From an uncultured Agathobaculum sp. (GTDB taxonomy: Bacteria > Bacillota > Clostridia > Oscillospirales > Butyricicoccaceae): 16,477 nt of DNA. Made by a program: the position numbers and the translations under genes. The stretch is taken from NCBI GenBank assembly GCA_944380945.1, contig CALWJG010000014.1, positions 1 to 16,477 on the forward strand. The letters are read 5' to 3'. The notes under the pieces are model-generated. The model made no database searches. It was not told the DNA's origin and was given only the letters and a program-made list of their open reading frames with translations. Positions within the stretch are counted from its first letter, which is position 1. Each line of letters starts with the position of its first letter. Positions 7,544-13,562 of the stretch are shown here, piece by piece.

Positions 7544-8320
7544 TTACTGCGCCTTCCCCTGCCGCAGCGCCTGATAGTGCGCGCGCACCTCGGCCGCCCT
7601 GCCGCAGGACATCTTGCCCTCGGTGCAGGCGCCGTCCACGCAGGCGGGGCCGCTGTGGCCGAACAGCGTCGGCGCGACGGCGTAAACCAGCTTGTACATC
7701 TCCTCGGCCAGCGCGCGGATCTCCCACTGGGCGCGGTTACAGCACCGCAGGCGGAAGAAGTTGCGCAGGCTGCGCGCGTTGGCGGTCATCACGATGCGCG
7801 TGGTGCAGGCGTTGGGCAGCACATAGCGCGCGTCCTCGATGGCGTGCTTCTCCGCCTGACTGCGGGCCTGTTTTTCCGGCACGCCCTGTTCGAGCAGCTC
7901 CTTGACATAGCCCTCCATCAGCGCGGCGGTCAGCGCCTCATAGGTGCGCTGGTCGTCCTCCATCGCACGGATAAATTGTTCCCGCGCCGCGGGGATTTTA
8001 TCGATCTCGGGCGGCACGACGTATTCAAACCCATGCTCGCGCACATAGCGCTGGGACTGCACCGAGAATGACGCGATGCGGTGGCGCGTGATCTGCGCGA
8101 GCAGCGAGCGGGACACGCCCTCGATCGCAAAGGTGAACGAGACATGCTCGATCGGGCTCTCGTGACCGATCTCGGACAGCATATTGACAAAGCTCGCGGT
8201 TTTCTCCTCGGTCAGCCCGTCGAGCACGCTGTCCACGTCGGTCGAGGAATAGCAGTTTTTCGCCGCCGCCGCGACCAGCTTTTCCGGGTCGGGCGTATGG
8301 GCGAGCAGCTTGACTTTCAT
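7544..8320 (-). CDS. thyX: Flavin-dependent thymidylate synthase ThyX
   Basis: A 258-residue FAD-dependent enzyme that makes dTMP from dUMP with methylene-THF and NADPH. The ThyX signature RHRx7S is complete at residues 79-89 (RHRIASFSVQS, with Ser89), followed by QRY. NARSLRNFFRLR at 181-192 supplies the dUMP/folate-binding arginines, and HESPIEHVSFTF lies at 53-64. Unlike many ThyX proteins it carries five clustered cysteines: Cys193 and Cys194, plus a C-terminal extension with Cys227, Cys232 and Cys239. The ATG at 8320 uses an AAAGGGGAAG binding site that lies in the last codons of the preceding glycosyltransferase gene, only 4 nt away. Pairing with 5-FTHF cyclo-ligase in this operon is functionally consistent. 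Confidence 0.96.
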   Translation of the reverse strand: MKVKLLAHTPDPEKLVAAAAKNCYSSTDVDSVLDGLTEEKTASFVNMLSEIGHESPIEHVSFTFAIEGVSRSLLAQITRHRIASFSVQSQRYVREHGFEYVVPPEIDKIPAAREQFIRAMEDDQRTYEALTAALMEGYVKELLEQGVPEKQARSQAEKHAIEDARYVLPNACTTRIVMTANARSLRNFFRLRCCNRAQWEIRALAEEMYKLVYAVAPTLFGHSGPACVDGACTEGKMSCGRAAEVRAHYQALRQGKAQ

Positions 8321-8324
8321 CGTT

Positions 8325-9062
8325 TTACTTCCCCTTTCTGCCGCTCAGGCGCTGTCCGATGACGATGAGCAAAAACTTGGGCAGCGTCATCATGCGCCCG
8401 ATGCGGCTGGGCTGCTTGAGGAGGCGGTAGAACCACTCCAGCCCCAGCTTGATGAAGATATCCGGCGCGCGCTTGGCCACGCCGGCGAATACGTCCAGCG
8501 AACCGCCCAGCCCGCACAGCAGCGTGGCGTCCAGCGCGTCCTGATACTGCGCCATGAATTTTTCCTGCTTGGGCGCGCCCAGACAGACGAACACCACATC
8601 CGCGCCGCCGCAGGCGTTGACCGCGTCGACCGCGGTCTGCGGATCGGAAAAATACCCGTCGTGCGTGCCGGCGAGCACAAGGCCGGGATATTTGGCGCAC
8701 AGGTTCTTGCCCGCCTGCTCGGCCACGCCGGGCTTGGCCCCCAGCAGGAACAGGCGCATGTGCTCCTTTGCCATCGCGCTGACCAGATGCTCGGCGAACT
8801 CCACGCCCGCGACCTTGCCGCTGACCGGCTCGCCCAGGATCTTCGCGGCATAGATGATGCCGATGCCGTCCGGCAGCACGAGCGCGGCGCGGTTGACGAT
8901 GTCCCTATACGCGCTGTCTTTGCGGCACAGGTCGACGATCTCCGGGTTGGGCGTGACCACATAGCCCTTGCGGCACGCGCGCAGGCGGTCCATCGCCGTG
9001 TCCACGGCCTGCTGCATTGTCACGGCGTCAAAGCGGACGCCCAGAATAGAAGCGGTTTCCAT
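8325..9062 (-). CDS. WecG/TagA/CpsF-family glycosyltransferase
   Basis: A 245-residue GT26 glycosyltransferase. Conserved features are TPNPE (37-41), the catalytic-type LPDGIGI (63-69, Asp65), LGAPKQEKF (161-169) and CGLGGSLDVFAG (183-194). The C-terminal appendage RAPxxxxxLGLEWxYRLL with basic residues attaches TagA-type enzymes to the membrane. TagA transfers ManNAc onto GlcNAc-PP-undecaprenol in wall teichoic acid synthesis, and WecG transfers ManNAcA in enterobacterial antigen. Which sugar is used here is not decidable from sequence. The ATG at 9062 has AGGAG 9 nt upstream; a longer frame to 9206 runs through the promoter and is rejected. It is the first gene of the operon. Confidence 0.92.
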   Translation of the reverse strand: METASILGVRFDAVTMQQAVDTAMDRLRACRKGYVVTPNPEIVDLCRKDSAYRDIVNRAALVLPDGIGIIYAAKILGEPVSGKVAGVEFAEHLVSAMAKEHMRLFLLGAKPGVAEQAGKNLCAKYPGLVLAGTHDGYFSDPQTAVDAVNACGGADVVFVCLGAPKQEKFMAQYQDALDATLLCGLGGSLDVFAGVAKRAPDIFIKLGLEWFYRLLKQPSRIGRMMTLPKFLLIVIGQRLSGRKGK

Positions 9063-9082
9063 CGTTTGTTCTCCTGAATCCT

Positions 9083-9106
9083 GCGCGGCGCCCCACAGGG
9101 CCGCGC
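9083..9106 (-). promoter_or_regulatory. GC-rich hairpin in the leader of the ten-gene operon
   Basis: GCGCGGC (9106-9100 read leftward) pairs with GCCGCGC (9089-9083), with further C-G pairing inside. It lies in the approximately 54-nt leader between the predicted transcript start (about 9116) and the glycosyltransferase binding site. It could affect leader stability or initiation. No terminator-like T run follows it. Confidence 0.4.
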
Positions 9107-9122
9107 ATCCATAATCTATATT

Positions 9123-9151
9123 ATTATAGCGCAGTTTCCTGCAAATCTCAA
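9123..9151 (-). promoter_or_regulatory. Sigma-A promoter of the wecG-to-popT operon
   Basis: On the minus strand TTGAGA (9151-9146) and TATAAT (9128-9123) are separated by exactly 17 bp. The -10 box is perfect and the -35 box has four of six matches. It sits between an upstream terminator (9192-9217) and the glycosyltransferase start, and is the only strong promoter I see for the ten genes downstream. Confidence 0.82.
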
Positions 9152-9191
9152 CCCTGCGGACAATAAATCTGGCTGATTCGGTAAAATGATG

Positions 9192-9217
9192 AAAAAAGTC
9201 AGGCAAACCGCCTGACT
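9192..9217 (-). terminator. Rho-independent terminator upstream of the wecG operon
   Basis: AGTCAGGC (9197-9204) pairs perfectly with GCCTGACT (9210-9217) around a 5-nt loop. Read leftward, the stem runs into six T (9197-9192, the first paired). It would end transcripts coming from feoB or from the structured segment 9219-9335 and insulate the next promoter. Confidence 0.85.
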
Positions 9218-9218
9218 G

Positions 9219-9335
9219 AGTTTGTCAAAATCACGCTCGCACGCATTGAATGACCGCCGCATGGCGGCTATTTCATGCGTGCAACTGTCGTTTCAACCGA
9301 AAGCCTGCTCGAAAACCATATTTTCAACAGGATGA
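9219..9335 (-). other. Structured non-coding segment; candidate small RNA or dispersed repeat
   Basis: No plausible gene lies here on either strand. Read leftward, it holds a small GAAAA/TTTTC hairpin (9317-9331 region), a purine/pyrimidine-mixed stretch, then a long imperfect hairpin (9239-9282), and it runs into the terminator at 9192-9217. The chain of hairpins ending in an intrinsic terminator looks like a structured RNA or an extended 3' end of the feo transcript. I could not find a convincing promoter of its own and do not recognise a known RNA family. A dispersed intergenic repeat is an equally good reading. Confidence 0.4.
9239..9282. repeat. Long imperfect inverted repeat (hairpin)
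   Basis: GCACGCAT (9239-9246) pairs with ATGCGTGC (9275-9282), and CCGCC (9254-9258) with GGCGG (9263-9267) around a 4-nt loop. Most of the seven-base stretch between them also pairs (A-U, G-U) apart from two mismatches, giving a nearly continuous 20-bp stem. No T run follows on either strand, so it is not a normal terminator. Confidence 0.7.
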
Positions 9336-9358
9336 GGGCCGCGCCAACGGCGCGGCCC
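9336..9358 (-). terminator. GC-rich hairpin just after feoB, possible terminator
   Basis: GGGCCGCGCC (9336-9345) and GGCGCGGCCC (9349-9358) form a perfect 10-bp stem with a 3-nt loop, 11 nt past the feoB stop. Read leftward it is followed by TCATCCTGTTG, which is only weakly T-rich. It may pause or protect the transcript end rather than terminate it fully. Confidence 0.5.
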
Positions 9359-9369
9359 TGTCGATCAGG

Positions 9370-11388
9370 TTACAAAATCAGGCTGCCCACCTGATAGATG
9401 ACCAGCGCGGCGAGATACGCCAGCACGGTCTGGAACGCTGCGGCGCCGAACGCCCAGCGCCAGCCGCCCATCTCGCGCTTGATGGTCGCAAACGCGGACA
9501 TGCACGGCATATACAGCAGCGTGAACACGAGGAAGCAGTAGCCGGACAGCGGCGTGAACACGCTGCCCAGCAGGGCGGTGAGCTCCGCGCCGCCGCCGAC
9601 GCCGTACAGCACGCTCATGGTCGAGACGACCGCCTCCTTGGCGGCAAGGCCGGTCAGCAGGGCGACCGATTCCTGCCATGCGCCGAAGCCGAGCGGCGCA
9701 AAGATCGGGGCGATCAGCGTGCCGACCACGCCGAGGATGCTGGTTCCCGCGTCCTGCGCCACGGCAAGCGTGGGGGTGAAGTTCTGCAGCACCCAGATGA
9801 CCACGCTCATCAGCAGGATGATCGTGCCCGCGCGGGTGATGAAGTCCTTCGCCTTCTGCCACATGTTGAGCACCGTGCCCTTGAAGGAGGGCATGCGGTA
9901 GGTCGGCAGCTCGAGTACGAAGCCCGAGGACACCTCGCGGAAAATGGTCTTTTTGAGCAGGAAGCCCGCCAGCACGCCCATCAGGATGCCGAGCACATAC
10001 AGGCTGATGACCACCAGCCCCTGATGCGCTGGGAACACCGCGCCCGCCACGAGCGCATACACCGGCAGCTTGGCGCTGCACGACATGAACGGCGTCAGCA
10101 TGATGGTCATGCGGCGGTCGGCGTCGTTTTCCATCGTGCGCGCCGCCATGACCGCGGGCGTAGTGCAGCCGAAGCCCATCAGCATGGGCACAAACGACTT
10201 GCCGGACAGGCCGATGCGGCGCAGCAGCGTGTCCATGATGAACGCCACGCGCGCCAGATACCCGGTATCCTCCAGAACAGACAGAAAGAAAAACAGGATG
10301 ACGATCTGCGGCAGGAAGCTGAGCATGCTGCCCACGCCGCCGATGATGCCGTCGCATATCAGGTTGATCAGCCATTCCGCCGTGCCGACCGCGGTCAGAC
10401 CGGCCTGCACGGCGGGCGAGATCAGCTCCTGGATCAGATATTCCATCCCGCCGCCCAGCCATGAGCCGAACGGCCCGAAGGTCGTCCAGAACATCAGGAA
10501 CATGAAAAACGCGAAGATGGGCAGCGCCCACACGCGGTGCAGCACGATGCGGTCGATCCGTTCGGTGACTGTCAGCTTGTGCTCCTTTGGGCGCTTGAAG
10601 CAGGCGCGCACGACCTCTTCGATGTAGTCATACAGCGCGTCCGCCAGCACCATTTCGTTATCCGTGGAGTTGGCGTGGCTGTGCATGCCTTCAGCCAGCG
10701 CGTCCAGCTGCTCGCGCATGTCGCGCGGCATATCGCCGCCGTATTGCGCCCACAGCTCCTTGTCGCCCTCGAGCAGCTTGGCTGCGTAAAACGGCAGGCT
10801 GCATTCGCGCAGCGGCAGCGGCCGCAGCAGGTCGGATGCCTGCCGGATGGCGGCGCCCACGCCGTGCAGATAGGTCGGCTGCTGCGCGGGCACGCGCATT
10901 CCATGCGCGAGCTCGTCGAGCAGGTCATGGATGTTCTCGCCCTTTTTCGCCGAGATCGGCACGACCGGCACGCCCAGCCGCCGCTCCAGTTCGGCCACAT
11001 CGATCTGGACGCCCTGCGCGCGCACATCGTCCATAAAGCCGAGCGCCACGACCATGGGCAAGCCGAGCGAAATGAGCTGCAGCGTCAGATACAGGTTGCG
11101 CTCGATGTTGGCCGCATCCACGATGTTGAGGATGCCGTCCAGCTCATCGGACAGCACATACTCGCGCGCGATGATCTCCTCCTGCGTATAGGGCGAGAGC
11201 GAATAGATGCCCGGCAGGTCGACGATGTCCACCCCCACGCCGTCGTGGCAGACGTGGCCGGTCTTGCGGTCGACCGTTACGCCCGGCCAGTTGCCGACAT
11301 GCTGGTTGGAGCCGGTCAGGCGGTTGAACAGCGTGGTCTTGCCGCTGTTCGGGTTGCCGATGATGGCGATCGTCTTTTTCCCGTTCAT
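9370..11388 (-). CDS. feoB: Ferrous iron transporter FeoB
   Basis: A 672-residue Fe(II) transporter with an N-terminal G domain and a membrane core. G1 is GNPNSGKT (11-18), G2 Thr38, G3 DLPG (57-60) and G5 SAKKG (146-150). G4 reads GFMD (117-120) where the family has NxxD, so the base-specificity Asn is replaced by Gly. The guanine-dissociation-inhibitor helical region covers about 160-270. The two gate repeats of the core are clear: MLMGFGCTTPAVMAARTM with the following MSCSAKLPVY block, and the C-terminal TGLAAKEAVVSTM block. The start is the ATG at 11388, preceded by GGAGGCGGG and overlapping the feoA stop (ATGA). An open frame upstream to 11673 is only feoA read out of frame. Confidence 0.96.
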   Translation of the reverse strand: MNGKKTIAIIGNPNSGKTTLFNRLTGSNQHVGNWPGVTVDRKTGHVCHDGVGVDIVDLPGIYSLSPYTQEEIIAREYVLSDELDGILNIVDAANIERNLYLTLQLISLGLPMVVALGFMDDVRAQGVQIDVAELERRLGVPVVPISAKKGENIHDLLDELAHGMRVPAQQPTYLHGVGAAIRQASDLLRPLPLRECSLPFYAAKLLEGDKELWAQYGGDMPRDMREQLDALAEGMHSHANSTDNEMVLADALYDYIEEVVRACFKRPKEHKLTVTERIDRIVLHRVWALPIFAFFMFLMFWTTFGPFGSWLGGGMEYLIQELISPAVQAGLTAVGTAEWLINLICDGIIGGVGSMLSFLPQIVILFFFLSVLEDTGYLARVAFIMDTLLRRIGLSGKSFVPMLMGFGCTTPAVMAARTMENDADRRMTIMLTPFMSCSAKLPVYALVAGAVFPAHQGLVVISLYVLGILMGVLAGFLLKKTIFREVSSGFVLELPTYRMPSFKGTVLNMWQKAKDFITRAGTIILLMSVVIWVLQNFTPTLAVAQDAGTSILGVVGTLIAPIFAPLGFGAWQESVALLTGLAAKEAVVSTMSVLYGVGGGAELTALLGSVFTPLSGYCFLVFTLLYMPCMSAFATIKREMGGWRWAFGAAAFQTVLAYLAALVIYQVGSLIL

Positions 11389-11615
11389 GCGCCCGCCTCC
11401 AGCACGATCTTTTTCGCCTCCGCGCGGCGCAGCGACAGGCTGTAGCCCCGCAGGCGCACGGCGACCGGGTCCCCGAAGGGCGCGACGCGCTCCATGGTCA
11501 CCGCCACACCCTTGGTGATGCCCATGTCCAGAAAATGCCGCTTGAGCGCGCCCTCGGCCGTGATCCGGTCCACGATGCCGCTCTGCCCGGGCTTTAGGTT
11601 GTTGAGTGTTTTCAT
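11385..11615 (-). CDS. feoA: Ferrous iron transport protein FeoA
   Basis: A 76-residue SH3-like cytosolic protein required with FeoB for Fe(II) uptake. The family pattern is clear: LKPGQSGIVDRI near the N-terminus, then LKRHFLDMGITKGVAVTMERVAPFGDPVAVRLRGYSL in spaced blocks (about 24-60), ending with LRRAEAKKIVLE. Length is normal. The ATG at 11615 has a GGGGG binding site 6 nt upstream. Its stop overlaps the feoB start, so the two are translationally coupled. A near-perfect promoter with an operator-like dyad lies about 80 nt upstream, as expected for an iron-regulated operon. Confidence 0.95.
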   Translation of the reverse strand: MKTLNNLKPGQSGIVDRITAEGALKRHFLDMGITKGVAVTMERVAPFGDPVAVRLRGYSLSLRRAEAKKIVLEAGA

Positions 11616-11633
11616 ACTTGTCCCCCAATGAAC

Positions 11634-11656
11634 GGTCCTGCCGCATGCGGCGGACC
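11634..11656 (-). promoter_or_regulatory. Leader hairpin upstream of feoA
   Basis: GGTCC (11634-11638) pairs with GGACC (11652-11656). Inside, CCG/CGG pairing closes a CATG loop at the palindrome CCGCATGCGG (11641-11650). It lies between the predicted transcript start and the feoA binding site. No riboswitch family is recognised. Confidence 0.35.
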
Positions 11657-11675
11657 GGTCTGCTTTTTGTCAAAA

Positions 11676-11692
11676 CATATCAAATTCATATG
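11676..11692. promoter_or_regulatory. Operator-like dyad at the feo promoter
   Basis: CATATCAAATTCATATG is a 17-bp near-palindrome (CATAT-x-AA-x-TT-x-ATATG) directly after the -10 box, covering about +1 to +17. The position suits a repressor. An iron regulator of the Fur or DtxR type is the obvious candidate, but the sequence is not a canonical Fur or IdeR box, so the protein is not identified. Confidence 0.5.
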
Positions 11693-11699
11693 CCATTTT

Positions 11700-11728
11700 A
11701 TTATAAAATGTCCGATTGGGATTGTCAA
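11700..11728 (-). promoter_or_regulatory. Consensus sigma-A promoter of feoAB
   Basis: On the minus strand TTGACA (11728-11723) and TATAAT (11705-11700) match the consensus in all twelve positions with a 17-bp spacer. The transcript would start near 11693. Such a strong promoter is usually held down by a repressor, consistent with the dyad just downstream. Confidence 0.9.
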
Positions 11729-11759
11729 CTGCGCAGGAAAACCGCAGCGCCGGACACGC

Positions 11760-11794
11760 AAAAGGACCTGCCCGCTGCAAAGCGGACAGGTCCT
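11760..11794 (-). terminator. Terminator between the P-loop gene and feoA
   Basis: AGGACCTG (11763-11770) pairs with CAGGTCCT (11787-11794), and CCGCT (11772-11776) with AGCGG (11781-11785), with one C/A mismatch between and a 4-nt loop. Read leftward the stem runs into TTTT (11763-11760). On the plus strand it is followed by GCTTTTATTT, so it could work in both directions, but no rightward gene ends here. Confidence 0.75.
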
Positions 11795-11839
11795 GCTTTT
11801 ATTTCCGCGTGAAGCGGCCGGCGAGCGCCGAACGGGGCC

Positions 11840-11853
11840 GCGGCTTGCGCCGC
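11840..11853 (-). other. Short GC hairpin after the P-loop gene
   Basis: GCGGC (11840-11844) pairs with GCCGC (11849-11853). Read leftward the loop is GCAA, a GNRA-type tetraloop. It lies 15 nt past the stop of the P-loop gene and upstream of the real terminator, with no T run of its own. It is probably a 3'-end structural element of the transcript. Confidence 0.35.
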
Positions 11854-11868
11854 TTAAGTAGCCTTTCC

Positions 11869-12279
11869 TTACAGGAAGCGCTTCATGCCCTCGGTCGCGG
11901 CGGAAGGCTCCTCGCTGAGCGCGATCGTAAAGTTGACGCTGTGCTTCTCGGAGAACTTCTCCAGATCGTTGAGGAACTGCTCTGCCTGTGCCACGTCCTT
12001 GACGCCTGCGATCTTGTACAGGCTGTCGATGAATACACGGCTGATGTCATAATTGCCGGCATGGATGCCGCATACAAAGCCCAGCAGGCTCGTATAATCC
12101 TTGATCGGGTACTCGGTCGCATCGATCAGGCGCGCATCATGCGAAATGTCAAACGTGAGCTTGTTGCCGCGCGAGATGCAGACCACGCTGCCCTTTTCTT
12201 CCTGTACGGCGGCGTTGACCTGGTCAACGATCTCCTTGGTCTTGCCAGAGCCCGTGCCGCCAATAATAAGTTTTACCAT
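11869..12279 (-). CDS. Small conserved P-loop NTPase of unknown function
   Basis: A 136-residue soluble protein opening with a Walker A motif, GGTGSGKT (7-14), and a Walker B-like strand VFID (82-85). It has no further motor, kinase or PilT-specific domains. Similar proteins are common in Clostridia and often labelled 'twitching motility protein PilT' or hypothetical. The PilT label is not supported by the length or by any second domain. NKLTFDISHDARLID (39-53) and GFVCGIHAGNYDI (67-79) look like the conserved family core. The ATG at 12279 has GGGAGG about 10 nt upstream. It has its own promoter and terminator, so it is probably a single-gene unit, although no terminator separates it from the carboxypeptidase gene upstream. 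The function is not known to me. Confidence 0.8.
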   Translation of the reverse strand: MVKLIIGGTGSGKTKEIVDQVNAAVQEEKGSVVCISRGNKLTFDISHDARLIDATEYPIKDYTSLLGFVCGIHAGNYDISRVFIDSLYKIAGVKDVAQAEQFLNDLEKFSEKHSVNFTIALSEEPSAATEGMKRFL

Positions 12280-12313
12280 AGTTTATATCCTCCCAACCTT
12301 TGAGGTTGCTTTT

Positions 12314-12342
12314 AGTGTACCATAGATTACCCAAAACCACAA
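12314..12342 (-). promoter_or_regulatory. Extended -10 promoter of the P-loop gene
   Basis: TACACT (12319-12314) is preceded by TGG, giving an extended -10 (TGnTACACT). A weak -35, TTGTGG (12342-12337), lies 17 bp further upstream. The transcript would begin near 12307 and start with a small AACCT/AGGTT hairpin (12295-12307). Confidence 0.6.
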
Positions 12343-12374
12343 GCATGATTTGTAAACTTTTTCGTCAACCTGTC

Positions 12375-13511
12375 TTATACCGCTCCAAAGAGGCTGCCCA
12401 GCAGCGTGCGGAACAGGTCGGGCGGCGTCACGGCCTCGACCGTCTCCGCCGCGGCCAGCGGTACGCGCAGCACGGTCTGGCCGCCGCTCGTCACGGTCAG
12501 GCTGCCGATCTCCTGCCCGGCTTCCACCGGCGCGGTGAGCGATTCGGGCAGTTCGATCTGCGTCTCCAGCTCCCCTGCCTGTGTTTTTTCGATCACAAAG
12601 CTGCTCTCGTCCTGCAGCACGGGCTGCACACTGTCCGCGCGGCCAAGCTCCACCGGCACCGGGGCAAGCGCATCCTGCGGCGGCGTATAGGCGGTAAAGT
12701 TGGCAAACCCGTAATTGAGCAGCGCCGTGGCGTCCGCCATGCGGTTTTCCTTGGTCGGCGCGGCCATGACGACGGCGATCAGGCTCAGCCCGTCCCGCTC
12801 GGCGCTCGCTGAAATGCAGTAGCCCGCCTCCGAGGTATAGCCGGTCTTGAGTCCGGTCAGGCCCGGATAGCTTTTGAGCATCTTGTTGGTGTTGGCCAGC
12901 GAAAATTTCCCGCCGCGGATGCTGTCCATCCAGATGCCGGTGTAATCCAGGATCTTCGGATGCCGCAGCAGCTCACACGAGATCCGCGCGATGTCCCGCG
13001 CGGTTGTCATGGTCTTTTCCCCCATGCCGTCCAGCCCGTTTGCATTGATGAACAGCGTGCCCGTGCAGCCCAGCTCGGCCGCGCGCGCGTTCATCCGCTC
13101 GACAAAAGCGACCTCGCTGCCCGCCAGATGCTCCGCGATGGCGACCGCACAGTCGTTTGCCGAACCGACAGCGACCGCCTTGAGCATCTCATCAAACGAA
13201 AGCTGCTCGCCCGGCTCGAGCCACACCTGCGTCCCGCCCATCGAACAGGCATACTCGCTGCCCGTGACCATGGTGTCGAGCGTGACCTCGCCCCGCTCGA
13301 GCGCCTCCATCGCCAGAAGCAGGGTCATCACCTTGGTGACCGAAGCCGGCTGGAGCGCCTCGTCGCCGTTCACGCTGAACAGCTCCTGTCCGTTTGCCGC
13401 ATACAATGCCGCGGATTTGGCGTGCAGTTCACCCATTGCCGGCAGCGCGGCCGCCTGCACCGGCAGCAGTATGGCGAGCAGCGCCGCACAGATCGTTTTT
13501 TTCACAGCCAT
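12375..13511 (-). CDS. D-alanyl-D-alanine carboxypeptidase (PBP5/DacF family)
   Basis: A 378-residue exported low-molecular-weight penicillin-binding protein that trims the terminal D-Ala from peptidoglycan stem peptides. A signal peptide covers about 1-27 (AVKKTICAALLAILLPVQAA). The three active-site motifs are intact: SVTK (57-60), SAN (117-119) and KTG (222-224). A beta-rich PBP5 C-terminal domain covers about 270-360. The C-terminus (DLFRTLLGSLFGAV) is a short amphipathic segment that could attach the protein to the membrane. The ATG at 13511 is only 3 nt after AAAGGG, whereas the GTG two codons later (13505) has ideal 9-nt spacing and may be the true start. No terminator separates it from the P-loop gene. 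Confidence 0.93.
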   Translation of the reverse strand: MAVKKTICAALLAILLPVQAAALPAMGELHAKSAALYAANGQELFSVNGDEALQPASVTKVMTLLLAMEALERGEVTLDTMVTGSEYACSMGGTQVWLEPGEQLSFDEMLKAVAVGSANDCAVAIAEHLAGSEVAFVERMNARAAELGCTGTLFINANGLDGMGEKTMTTARDIARISCELLRHPKILDYTGIWMDSIRGGKFSLANTNKMLKSYPGLTGLKTGYTSEAGYCISASAERDGLSLIAVVMAAPTKENRMADATALLNYGFANFTAYTPPQDALAPVPVELGRADSVQPVLQDESSFVIEKTQAGELETQIELPESLTAPVEAGQEIGSLTVTSGGQTVLRVPLAAAETVEAVTPPDLFRTLLGSLFGAV

Positions 13512-13562
13512 CCACCCTTTCGCCCTATCCTATGCCGGCAACCTTAGGATCATGCTTTTTTA

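Noticed and set aside
9063..9206. Extended N-terminus of the WecG/TagA-type protein
   Set aside because: The extension would run through the promoter and a terminator and lies upstream of the predicted transcript start. AGGAG correctly precedes the ATG at 9062.
9250..10464. Rightward open frame of about 404 codons opposite feoB
   Set aside because: It is antisense to the FeoB membrane core and starts inside the hairpin segment. The product is His/Arg/Gln-rich low complexity without family resemblance.
11389..11673. 95-residue N-terminal extension of FeoB
   Set aside because: This is feoA read in another frame. FeoB proteins begin at the G domain, and the ATG at 11388 has a good binding site.
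13527..13560. Possible rightward terminator (hairpin followed by six T)
   Set aside because: No rightward gene ends upstream; the carboxypeptidase gene runs the other way. The 12-nt loop and the gap before the T run also make it a weak terminator.
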